Origin: an uncultured Acetatifactor sp.
GTDB lineage: Bacteria > Bacillota > Clostridia > Lachnospirales > Lachnospiraceae
Direction of reading: 5' to 3'
Length of the DNA stretch: 14,357 bases
NCBI GenBank assembly: GCA_910586835.1
Contig: CAJUJU010000078.1
Coordinates: 1 to 14,357 of the forward strand
The notes beneath the pieces were generated by a model. That model ran no database searches, was not told the origin of the DNA, and saw only the letters and a list, made by a program, of their open reading frames with translations. The translations under genes were made by a program, and so were the position numbers. Below are positions 7,120 through 13,545 of this stretch, piece after piece. Positions within the stretch are counted from its first letter, which is position 1. The number at the start of each line of letters is the position of its first letter.

Positions 7120-8277
7120 TCATTCGCTTTCCCGCTTTTTATTCCACAAACCATGGCGGCTGGTCAGAAACACTCCGGCACAGAGCGCCGTAAACGGCGC
7201 CACCGTTACCAATCCAAAAGATCCTGCCACCGTGTGGAGAAGTTCCGCGGCAACATACCTGTAGTTAAGAATATTGGAAAGCGGCGTCCCCTGAGCCATA
7301 AATACCATCAGCAGCGCCACATATCCGCCGGAATAGGCAAACAGTAATGTGGTAGTCATCGTCCCCATTGCAGCCCTCCCTACATTCATGCCTGATCGGA
7401 CTGCTTCCCGCCAGCCCAGGCCGGGTTTCTTTTCCACCACTTCACAGACGGCTGAGGTAATGTCCACGGACAAGTCCATAATGGCGCCTGAAGCCCCAAT
7501 GAAAATAGACGCCATGAAGATCCTCGTCAGATTCAAATGCTGGTATCCGGCGTACAACAGACTTTCCGAATAAGACATGACAGCCCCATGGATCTCAAAA
7601 AAGCCCGTGAACATGCTCCCCATTACACAGGCAACAAGAATACCCATAAAAGACCCGGACACGGCGGCAATACAGCGGCGGTCAAACCCATATACCAGGG
7701 CAATGATAAGTACTGTCAATGTCAAAGTCACCGCCAGTCCCACCCAAACAGGATCCCAGCCCTTCAGATACAACGGAACAAGCACTTTCCAAATCATAAG
7801 GACCGTCAGGAAAAAGGACAGCACCGCACGCAATCCTGTCCTTCCGGCAAAAAGGATCAGCAGCAGGATAAACATTGCCGCCAGCAGCAGTTCCCATGGA
7901 GCACGGTAGTGATCGATCATGGAGACACTCAATATTTCCCCATTCTGATAGTTGATTCGGACCAATGCCTTGTCGCCTGCGGAAAAAAGCTTATCCTGCT
8001 CCAGGGAGCCATTTAGCAGGTTTCTCCCTTCCACAATCCGCCCCCGAAACGCCCCGCCCAGGATCTCCAGCTGGCAGCGCTGTTCCCCGGAGCGTACCAG
8101 ACCGGTATCTATCACCATAGATTCATCAGAGGAAAGAACCCGGGCCGCCCTTATATCCGATTCCTGAAAAACAAGATTCCCTTCAAATCCCGTGGGAACC
8201 GCCAGCAGCATCAGTATAATAGCCAGACATGCAAAAACCGGGGCATTATAGCGAAGATGCCATTTATTTGATATCAT
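7120..8277 (-). CDS. YibE/F family membrane protein
   Basis: Polytopic membrane protein of the YibE/F family, whose biochemical role is not established. The 385 residues show an N-terminal membrane segment (about 12-28), an extracytoplasmic beta-rich region (about 30-125) and then six to eight hydrophobic helices up to about 372. The family-type motif GASGAIMDLSVDITSA (261-276) and a following conserved loop GMNVGRAAMGTMTTTLLFAY (297-316) are present. The start has AAAGGAA upstream. It lies between the alkaline phosphatase and pstS on the same strand, so a role in phosphate-limited growth is plausible but inferred. The strong hairpin/T7 structure ends only 16 bp before its ATG, leaving no room for a promoter, so expression should depend on read-through from the phosphatase gene. 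Confidence 0.85.
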   Translation of the reverse strand: MISNKWHLRYNAPVFACLAIILMLLAVPTGFEGNLVFQESDIRAARVLSSDESMVIDTGLVRSGEQRCQLEILGGAFRGRIVEGRNLLNGSLEQDKLFSAGDKALVRINYQNGEILSVSMIDHYRAPWELLLAAMFILLLILFAGRTGLRAVLSFFLTVLMIWKVLVPLYLKGWDPVWVGLAVTLTLTVLIIALVYGFDRRCIAAVSGSFMGILVACVMGSMFTGFFEIHGAVMSYSESLLYAGYQHLNLTRIFMASIFIGASGAIMDLSVDITSAVCEVVEKKPGLGWREAVRSGMNVGRAAMGTMTTTLLFAYSGGYVALLMVFMAQGTPLSNILNYRYVAAELLHTVAGSFGLVTVAPFTALCAGVFLTSRHGLWNKKRESE

Positions 8278-8293
8278 AATTCATTTCCTTTCT

Positions 8294-8338
8294 AAAAAAA
8301 TGGGGGGGCGTTTTCGTCTGCAGACACAAAACGCCCCC
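8294..8338 (-). terminator. Intrinsic terminator/attenuator between phosphatase and yibE/F
   Basis: On the minus strand GGGGGCGTTTT pairs perfectly with AAAACGCCCCC (11 bp), around a 13-base loop containing the palindrome GTCTGCAGAC. A few bases later a run of seven T (plus 8294-8300) follows. This is a textbook rho-independent terminator for the phosphatase gene, but it ends 16 bp from the yibE/F start codon. It therefore probably acts as a leaky terminator or attenuator. Confidence 0.85.
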
Positions 8339-8345
8339 TGTATAA

Positions 8346-8375
8346 GGAACTGCGCATAAGTCTGCACACAGTTCC
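8346..8375 (-). promoter_or_regulatory. Second hairpin just after the phosphatase stop
   Basis: GGAACTG and CAGTTCC form a 7-bp stem, extendable by G-U pairs, 10 bases past the phosphatase stop and directly upstream of the terminator. Its loop carries TGCAGAC, complementary to GTCTGCA in the terminator loop, so the two could pair with each other. Stem and complementarity are seen; any regulatory switch is inferred. Confidence 0.5.
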
Positions 8376-8385
8376 TGCAAATTAC

Positions 8386-10002
8386 TTACTTCACACCCAG
8401 CATATCCGCCAGCTTTACATAAATATCTGTGTTGTCATAATATCCGTCAAACTGCTCCGCATTCATCCCATCCGCAAACATTGCTACAGGAAGTCCCGTA
8501 TGGCTGTAGGAAGTGAAGGAAACGCCGGACTTATTGTTGAGGATATGCGTGATCGTCACTGTCAACGGCTCGTAAGTGCCATAGGCCACATATTCCGCCT
8601 GCTCAGCCATACCGGTATCCTTTTCGTTCACGCTTTTCTCATAAGCAGTCTCCAGAAGGCCCAGTTCATAGTCTGTCAGCGCCAGTTTATCATCTGCATC
8701 TCCATCGGCGATCAACCCGAACAGTTCTTCAATGTCAGCCAAGACTGTCTCAAAAGGAGTCTTGTTCTCCTTATATGCAGAGACATAATCGCTGTCAAAT
8801 CTTGCGAAAGAAATCTTCTGGCTATCAAGCAGGGAAAGATAGGTGTCATAATCCGTACCGGCAAAACCGATGGTCAGTCCGCCCGTCTCATGGTCTCCCG
8901 TGACCAGGATCAGAGTTTCCCCCGGATGCTCTTTTGCGAAGTCAATTGCCACCTGCACGGCATCAGCCATGGCCAAAGTGTCATGGATCGTTGATGCGGC
9001 ATCATTGGCATGGCAGGCCCAGTCGATCTTGCCGCCCTCGCACATAAGGAAGAAACCCTGATCATTATCCAGGACGTCGATTCCCTTTTCCACATAGTCA
9101 GCCAATGACCACATTCCATCCGTCCGGTCCAGTTCATAGGCCATAGCGGAAGAATCCGCCAGATGCTCGTCGATCAGTATAACCGGACCGGAAGTAACCT
9201 TCTCCGCTTCAGCCTGTGTCTTAACCACCGTGTAGCCCGCATTTTCCGCCAGCACATACAGATCCTCTTTATCCTTGTCCGCCCCGGTCGGTTTCAGCAG
9301 GCCACCGCCGGCAAAATACTCAAAACCGGAATCGATCAACTCCAGACCGATTTCGTAATAGCTGGACCGGCTGGCCTGATGCGCATAAAAAGCGGCGGGA
9401 GTTGCATGATTCAGATTTACCGAAGAAATGACGCCAACCCGCATCCCCAGCTGATCATGTACCTTTTCCGTGATCGTTTCATAGGAGACCGTGGCGGTTT
9501 CATCCACATTGATAGATCCGGAATAGGTTTTATGCCCTGTGGCAATGGATGTAGCGGTGGAGGCTGAATCAGGGGCAAAGCTGTTGGAATCGTATGTCAC
9601 AACGGAACCCACCGTTTCAAATCCCATGAAGTTCAGCGCTACCGGACCATCCAGCACCGCCCTCTGATTATCCTCCAGACTCGGCACTGCTTTCATATAA
9701 TCGCTGTCGTCCATCGCCCCCAGATAGTCTGCGGCGGACTGGAACTGCGGGAAGCTCATGCCGTCACCGATAAACAGGAATACATACTTTGGATGCCGGG
9801 ACTGTTCTTCTTCAGGCTTCGCAGCCACATCCTCCCCGTTCCCATTGGCAGGGACAGAGCTCGGCGTGGAAGTTGGAGCAGAAGCAGGAGCACCCCCGTT
9901 CACGGTTCCGGACACCGCGCCGTTCGGAGCTGCGGCACAGCCGGAAAGCAGAGCCATCGTCGAAACCAACATCAAAACTTTAGATACAAATTTTTTTCTC
10001 AT
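8386..10002 (-). CDS. phoA: Alkaline phosphatase (PhoA superfamily), lipoprotein
   Basis: Secreted metal-dependent phosphomonoesterase that would free phosphate from organic esters for capture by PstS. It has 538 residues. The signal peptide ends in lipobox LSGC (19-22), so Cys22 should anchor it, followed by a low-complexity Ala/Pro/Ser/Gly spacer (about 23-68). The catalytic domain shows metal ligand D80 in FLFIGDGMS, nucleophile S146 in the D-S-A motif of APDSASTATS, the cluster EGGKIDWACHAND (E322, D327, H331), TGDHETGG (D370, H371) and the last metal histidine, probably H501, in SYSHTG. All main metal ligands therefore seem present, and it should be active. The start has GGAGG 5 bases upstream. 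The promoter carries PhoP-box-like repeats overlapping the end of the upstream kinase gene. Confidence 0.93.
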   Translation of the reverse strand: MRKKFVSKVLMLVSTMALLSGCAAAPNGAVSGTVNGGAPASAPTSTPSSVPANGNGEDVAAKPEEEQSRHPKYVFLFIGDGMSFPQFQSAADYLGAMDDSDYMKAVPSLEDNQRAVLDGPVALNFMGFETVGSVVTYDSNSFAPDSASTATSIATGHKTYSGSINVDETATVSYETITEKVHDQLGMRVGVISSVNLNHATPAAFYAHQASRSSYYEIGLELIDSGFEYFAGGGLLKPTGADKDKEDLYVLAENAGYTVVKTQAEAEKVTSGPVILIDEHLADSSAMAYELDRTDGMWSLADYVEKGIDVLDNDQGFFLMCEGGKIDWACHANDAASTIHDTLAMADAVQVAIDFAKEHPGETLILVTGDHETGGLTIGFAGTDYDTYLSLLDSQKISFARFDSDYVSAYKENKTPFETVLADIEELFGLIADGDADDKLALTDYELGLLETAYEKSVNEKDTGMAEQAEYVAYGTYEPLTVTITHILNNKSGVSFTSYSHTGLPVAMFADGMNAEQFDGYYDNTDIYVKLADMLGVK

Positions 10003-10044
10003 TTTTTCCTCCTCATCAGATATGATTGTATTTGAAACAAATAT

Positions 10045-10100
10045 ATCATAACCCTCTGATTGTAATATCTGCTATCATGGTTTTGAAAAATTTATGTAAA
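10045..10100 (-). promoter_or_regulatory. Phosphatase promoter with PhoP-box array
   Basis: On the minus strand TTTACAT (plus 10094-10100), TTTTCAA (10083-10089), a degenerate ATGATAG (10072-10078) and TATTACA (10061-10067) are spaced exactly 11 bp apart. Ten bp later comes -10 TATGAT (10045-10050). The first repeat overlaps the stop codon of the preceding kinase gene (10092-10094). No good -35 is seen. An alternative -10, TACAAT, lies at 10059-10064. Confidence 0.6.
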
Positions 10101-10919
10101 ACAGCGGTTGCCATTCACTCTGCTGTTCAACACATATTCAAAATTGACGCCATAAATACAGGAACTGTCCGTTGCGTTGATGCCTGCCGCAACAAAATCG
10201 CCCGCAGACGCACATGCCTTTTCCAGGCCGCTGCCTTGCAGATATAGCGCGGCAAAAGCGGCGGCAAACAAATCACCTGTACCATGAAAACGCCGCGGCA
10301 ATTTTTCCGCCCACACTTCCGAAAATACCCCGCCTGAATATATCAGTTCACCAATCTCTCCGGCACGTTCCATACCAGTCAGTACGATTGCCGCAGGAGT
10401 GTACTCCGCAAGCCGCTTTACTATCTCTTTTGCAGATTCAGGCGATGTGTCTGACCGATACTCGATTCCAGCCAAAAAGCATGCTTCCGTGAGATTGGGA
10501 AGAATTATGTCCGCTGATTTTATCAGATCCGCCATCGCTGTCACATATTCGCCATCGTAGGCCGGGTAGAGCCTGCCATTATCTCCAAATGCGGGATCTA
10601 TAATAATCTCTGCACTTTCATTTGAAAAATCACTAAAACAGGTTTTTACAACATCTACAACGCCTGCCGATCCGAGATAGCCTGTCAGAAAAGCGTCAAA
10701 CAGAAAACCGTTTTCCTGCCATGCCGCCAGAATATTCTTCATTTCATATGTCAAATCAAGACAACTCCATTTATCAAAAGCCGTATGGTTTGAAAGAACC
10801 GCTGTGGGCAGCACACAGGTTTCCATGCCGTATGCGGAAAGCACAGGAAGCGCCACAGTCAGCGAACACCGGCCTACGCAGGATAAATCCTGTATTGTGA
10901 GTATTCTTTTGGACAGCAT
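10092..10919 (-). CDS. Pyridoxamine kinase family protein (PdxK/PdxY-like)
   Basis: Predicted cytoplasmic ribokinase-fold kinase that would phosphorylate pyridoxal/pyridoxamine/pyridoxine to feed the PLP salvage pathway. It has 275 residues, normal for the family. The N-terminus (ILTIQDLSCVGRCSL, then LPVLSAYGMETCVLPTAVLSNH) matches the PdxK/PdxY substrate-binding region. LPNLTEA (140-146) and the ATP/catalytic motif GTGD (213-216, catalytic base D216) are present. I chose the ATG at 10919, which has GGAGG 7 bases upstream; a GTG at 10925 would place the ribosome site against the start. It follows the HD gene by 39 bp, so the two probably form an operon, and it ends within the phosphatase promoter. 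Exact vitamer preference cannot be read. Its place in a Pho locus is unusual. Confidence 0.82.
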   Translation of the reverse strand: MLSKRILTIQDLSCVGRCSLTVALPVLSAYGMETCVLPTAVLSNHTAFDKWSCLDLTYEMKNILAAWQENGFLFDAFLTGYLGSAGVVDVVKTCFSDFSNESAEIIIDPAFGDNGRLYPAYDGEYVTAMADLIKSADIILPNLTEACFLAGIEYRSDTSPESAKEIVKRLAEYTPAAIVLTGMERAGEIGELIYSGGVFSEVWAEKLPRRFHGTGDLFAAAFAALYLQGSGLEKACASAGDFVAAGINATDSSCIYGVNFEYVLNSRVNGNRCFT

Positions 10920-10958
10920 AAACACTCCTCCCTCGCTTATAATGAAATTATTGCATCG

Positions 10959-11618
10959 CTATATTAACTGCTGTTCGTTAATCATCAATTTGAACTTTAA
11001 TCCAAGCTTTTCTGCGGCTTTGCGGCATAACCTCATACGCTCCATGAAGATTTCAAAATAATCCATAACGGAACTAAAGTACGTGTCAACAGACAGCTTT
11101 AGCTTAATAAGCGTATGTGCCTCATTAATCTTCAACTCTGATTTTACAACAGAATAATTTACCCTGTCATGAATATCAAAATTGCGGACATCCTGATTTC
11201 GCACACGTGAACGGCGCACATCTGATTTGTCCGCTAAAATGAGCGCTGCTGCTACAGCATTCACAGGCACACCCGTTCCTTCGTCATGGTTTCCTATTGC
11301 TGTGGTAATGACGGCAATCTCCCTGGGAGTGAAGTGCAATTTATCAAGCAGTCTGAACGCCATAACAGCTCCGCTCTGGCTGTGGTCTATACGATTGACC
11401 AAATTACCGATATCATGCAAATAACCCGCAATTTTCGCAAGTTCAATTTCCTGTTCCGGATACCCTAATGTTTCCAGTATATATCCGGCGGTTTCCGCCA
11501 CATGAGTAACATGGGCAAAACTATGTTCCGTAAACCCAAGTGCTGCCAGCGATGCATCCGCTTCTGCAATATAAGTTCTTATGTCTTCGTTTTTCCTGAT
11601 TTCCTCATAATTTATCAT
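10959..11618 (-). CDS. HD-domain metal-dependent phosphohydrolase-like protein
   Basis: Predicted cytoplasmic HD-superfamily protein, 219 residues. Likely metal-binding residues are the histidines in SFAHVTHVAE (H36, H39), the HD doublet in GYLHDIGN (H68, D69), H79 in RIDHSQSGA, the HD in GNHDEG (H111, D112) and D130 in LADKSD. The complete set suggests an active hydrolase, possibly on a nucleotide or other phosphorylated small molecule; the substrate is unknown. The C-terminal third (about 155-219) is a mixed helical extension that I do not recognise. Its ribosome site is weak (GGAAAG, 9-base spacing). It is first of a two-gene unit with the pyridoxamine kinase and sits behind the clearest PhoP-box-like repeat in the window. 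Confidence 0.8.
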   Translation of the reverse strand: MINYEEIRKNEDIRTYIAEADASLAALGFTEHSFAHVTHVAETAGYILETLGYPEQEIELAKIAGYLHDIGNLVNRIDHSQSGAVMAFRLLDKLHFTPREIAVITTAIGNHDEGTGVPVNAVAAALILADKSDVRRSRVRNQDVRNFDIHDRVNYSVVKSELKINEAHTLIKLKLSVDTYFSSVMDYFEIFMERMRLCRKAAEKLGLKFKLMINEQQLI

Positions 11619-11964
11619 ATAAGTATTCTTTCCATTTCTCTAAACCTTTATGTTTTTCCTTTTTGATTGTGGTCTGATTGTACCATCTAAATATTGAAAT
11701 CTCTATCTCAGAAATGTAAAATCGATGTAAAGTTACGTGATCTGCTATTTACTTTTCCTTAATATCCAAAACCAAAACATCCAGATTCCCTGTCCAATGT
11801 TCCGTTATCGTCCGTTATGTCAAGACAAAAAATATGAATTGATTTTCCTATTCTGTGTTATCATATAAACGTGTTTTGGAGCTTTTTCACATGCAAAGAC
11901 TATTTGTATATAGGCGGTGTCCCTACTGTCATCAACAGAAGTTCTGCAAATGTTTTTGAGCTTT
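11619..11964. other. 346-bp intergenic region between Pho locus and accessory island
   Basis: No gene is supported here. The left part (11677-11731) holds the HD-gene promoter and PhoP-box repeats. At 11801-11820 there is a 10-bp tandem repeat, TCCGTTATCG/TCCGTTATGT. The remainder is AT-rich, with no terminator, RNA gene or attachment-like repeat that I can identify. It likely includes the junction between core and acquired DNA. Confidence 0.5.
11677..11731 (-). promoter_or_regulatory. HD-gene promoter with PhoP box
   Basis: On the minus strand two perfect copies of TTTACAT (plus 11725-11731 and 11714-11720) are separated by CGAT. In the same 11-bp register follow degenerate units GAGATAG (11703-11709) and TTCAATA (11692-11698). 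A -10 TACAAT (11677-11682) comes after 9 bp, with no recognisable -35. This is the best-matched PhoP-box-like pair in the window; binding is inferred. Confidence 0.6.
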
Positions 11965-12303
11965 TTATTGCAGTTTCATCTTCTCCACCCACTTCAGCCC
12001 CTCGTTCTCTTTCAGAAGCCCCATACGATACAGTGCCTGTACGCAATCTACATACCCCTGCATATATGCCCGTAATTCCTGTGCAGAGGCAAAATCCTCC
12101 TGACATTCTTTTATTTCTTCCAGTTTCTCTCTCTGCCCTGCAGAAAGCGTTTCCAGGAAATCCTCCCACTCCTGTTCTTTTTCTTTCCATGCTTCCAGTG
12201 CTTTCTCATATTCCGGGGTCCGCACATAGCTTTCCCTGCTGACGCTCTCTCCGTTTAACCTGCCCAGAAATTCAGCCATTTTTAACCATACATCATTTAA
12301 CAT
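11965..12303 (-). CDS. Small helical hypothetical protein
   Basis: A 112-residue, highly charged, probably all-helical soluble protein. Its middle (about 28-75) is rich in Glu, Lys and Gln with coiled-coil character (KALEAWKEKEQEWEDFLETL, then a helix ending near residue 80). The last third has RAYMQGYVDCVQALYRMGLL. It resembles, from memory, small helical proteins encoded beside Xre regulators in mobile elements of Clostridia; function is unknown and the family was not checked. The start is supported by AAGGAG 8 bases upstream, and a TATAAT on the minus strand (plus 12366-12371) could be its -10. It is divergent from the Xre gene, and one candidate operator lies next to that -10. Confidence 0.6.
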   Translation of the reverse strand: MLNDVWLKMAEFLGRLNGESVSRESYVRTPEYEKALEAWKEKEQEWEDFLETLSAGQREKLEEIKECQEDFASAQELRAYMQGYVDCVQALYRMGLLKENEGLKWVEKMKLQ

Positions 12304-12372
12304 CTCTTTCTCTCCTTTTCCCGATTTATTTTCTGCATTTCCTTATATTTTTTCCCTTACAGCCCATTATAC

Positions 12373-12428
12373 ATATCATGGCAGAGCTTTATCAGCCATA
12401 ATCGCTTAACTATTTATATCATAGCAGA
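12373..12428. promoter_or_regulatory. Paired direct repeats, candidate Xre operators
   Basis: ATATCATGGCAGA (12373-12385) and ATATCATAGCAGA (12416-12428) match at 12 of 13 bases, and their starts are 43 bp apart, close to four helical turns. They lie in the divergent intergenic region. The first abuts the TATAAT of the minus-strand gene and the second is about 31 bp before the Xre start. An Xre repressor binding both to control both genes is the natural but untested reading. Confidence 0.4.
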
Positions 12429-12459
12429 TAAAATTAGTCCATGACAGGAGGCGGGAGAA

Positions 12460-12805
12460 ATGGATGACTTATTACAACAGATCGGCAGCCGCATATTGAG
12501 CCGCAGGAAACAGCTCCGCATGACCCAAGAGGAACTTGCTGAAAAAGCGGGCATCACCCCGCAGACCGTTTCCTCTGCGGAACTCGGAAAAAAAGCTCTG
12601 CGCCCGGAAAACATCATCCGGATCTGTTCTGCACTTGACATCAGCACCGATTATCTGCTGCTTGGCAATGTGAACGCCGCCGACCATTCCCTCCTGCTCT
12701 CTAAGCTTGCAGCCCTTTCCCCCCATACAATACCGCCATCTGGAGGATATTATCAACAGCTTTATCCTGGCGCTGGAAGAACATGGGGCACAGGGCGGAA
12801 AATAA
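12460..12805 (+). pseudogene. Xre-family HTH regulator, frameshifted
   Basis: Cro/C1-type regulator. Residues about 7-62 form the helix-turn-helix domain: IGSRILSRRKQLRMTQEELA, then AGITPQTVSSAELGKKALRPENIIRICSALDISTDYLLLG in order. The ATG is preceded by AGGAGG with 8-base spacing. After codon 87 the frame reaches a run of six C (12719-12724). Read as written, it continues into about 250 residues that are antisense to the ParR/ParM genes. Removing one C gives ALSPIQYRHLEDIINSFILA and then a short Glu/Gly-rich end with TAA at 12803-12805. That 114-residue product is a sensible length and ending for this family. So the gene is either inactivated, slippage-controlled, or affected by a sequencing error. 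It is divergent from the small helical gene and convergent with the ParR-like gene. Confidence 0.7.
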
Positions 12806-12819
12806 TTCCTCCTGTGCTT

Positions 12820-13224
12820 TTAACTGCCCCGAAACGCCGACATGGTATCGGCGATCAGGGACAATGTCACCTGATCCACTTCATCCTGCGGCTGTTCTCT
12901 GTCCCTTTTTCGTTCCGATTCCACAGTTCCCCGCTCCACCGTGCGGTTTTCCTTTATGCCCTCTTTGTCCCCGATCCCTTTCATCGGCCCTGTCCGCCCC
13001 AGAATCTCCGCAACTATCTGTTCTACGACCGCCCTGTCCACAGTCCGGGAGACAGCGGCATCCGGCGTCTCCGGACAGTTGATATAGTGCAGGACTGCAT
13101 TGACAATAAACTGCGCCTTGCTGTGGGGACCCTGTTTCTCCAGCATGCGGATGACCGCATCATGGGCAGGGTCATTTTCATTGAATTTGATGCTGAACCG
13201 CTCCCGGTCTTTCTTCTCCTTCAT
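12820..13224 (-). CDS. ParR-like plasmid segregation DNA-binding protein
   Basis: Predicted partner of the ParM-like ATPase that would bind a centromere-like site. It has 134 residues from the ATG at 13224. The N-terminal half (RFSIKFNENDPAHDAVIRML, then SKAQFIVNAVLHYI) fits a ribbon-helix-helix-type DNA-binding fold. The second half is charged and low in complexity (repeated Arg/Glu/Gly), perhaps a disordered ParM-contact tail, and ends DTMSAFRGS. I prefer this ATG to one at 13266: AGGCAGGTGAG precedes it closely, and the longer version would only translate the end of the parM remnant in another frame. The parM stop (13229-13231) lies 4 bp upstream, so the two were one operon. With ParM broken, partitioning should not work unless another copy exists. 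Confidence 0.65.
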   Translation of the reverse strand: MKEKKDRERFSIKFNENDPAHDAVIRMLEKQGPHSKAQFIVNAVLHYINCPETPDAAVSRTVDRAVVEQIVAEILGRTGPMKGIGDKEGIKENRTVERGTVESERKRDREQPQDEVDQVTLSLIADTMSAFRGS

Positions 13225-13228
13225 AGGC

Positions 13229-13545
13229 TCACCTGCCTGCCGTTTCCATCCGGTAAAGGAACTCATACCCTTTTGCGTTGGCGCTCACATCCTCCACAAA
13301 CAAAGCGTTCCTTACCTTCCCGGAGTTCTCGATCTGCCTGCGCAGTAGCGTTGCTCCGCCGCCCACAAATACCACTCTGCCGGAGGACACGCTCCCTCAG
13401 CCCGTTCGTCAGGTCATTGACAAAGCCCTGCGCCATCCGTTCCACCAGGGCAGACACCTCAGGGGCATAGATACCGGCCTTTCCTCCCAGGATACCGTCA
13501 ATGTCCGTTTCGTCAAGCAGGATGTCAAACTCACAGGTAATTCTG
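13229..13545 (-). pseudogene. ParM-like actin-fold ATPase, 3' remnant with frameshift
   Basis: Only the C-terminal third of a ParM/StbA-like protein remains. It starts in frame at about CEFDILLDETDID, continues through APEVSALVERMAQGFVNDL and breaks near 13391-13400. In the next frame (from 13390) it resumes as VSSGRVVFVGGGATLLRRQI and ends FLYRMETAGR with TGA at 13229-13231. The GGGATLL stretch matches the nucleotide-binding (adenosine) motif of actin-like segregation proteins. The N-terminal phosphate-binding motifs are absent, and the upstream DNA is instead the middle of the replication-initiator-like gene. Without them the product cannot be a working ATPase. The family call is firm in general type, less so for the exact subfamily. 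Confidence 0.65.

Noticed and set aside
11619..11964. tRNA or attachment site at the island boundary
   Set aside because: I found no cloverleaf-like arms, no CCA end and no matching repeat at the right side of the window.
11871..12242. Plus-strand open frame (123 codons) opposite the small helical protein
   Set aside because: It lacks a ribosome site and is Pro/Ser-rich. The minus-strand frame has AAGGAG at proper spacing and protein-like helical composition.
13225..13266. Longer start for the ParR-like gene
   Set aside because: The extra 14 residues only retranslate the end of the parM remnant in another frame; the ATG at 13224 has a better-placed ribosome site.
12725..13470. Continuation of the Xre frame to a 336-residue protein
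   Set aside because: Everything after the C6 tract is antisense to the ParR- and ParM-like genes and looks unlike any domain. The one-base-shifted frame gives a natural ending at 12805.
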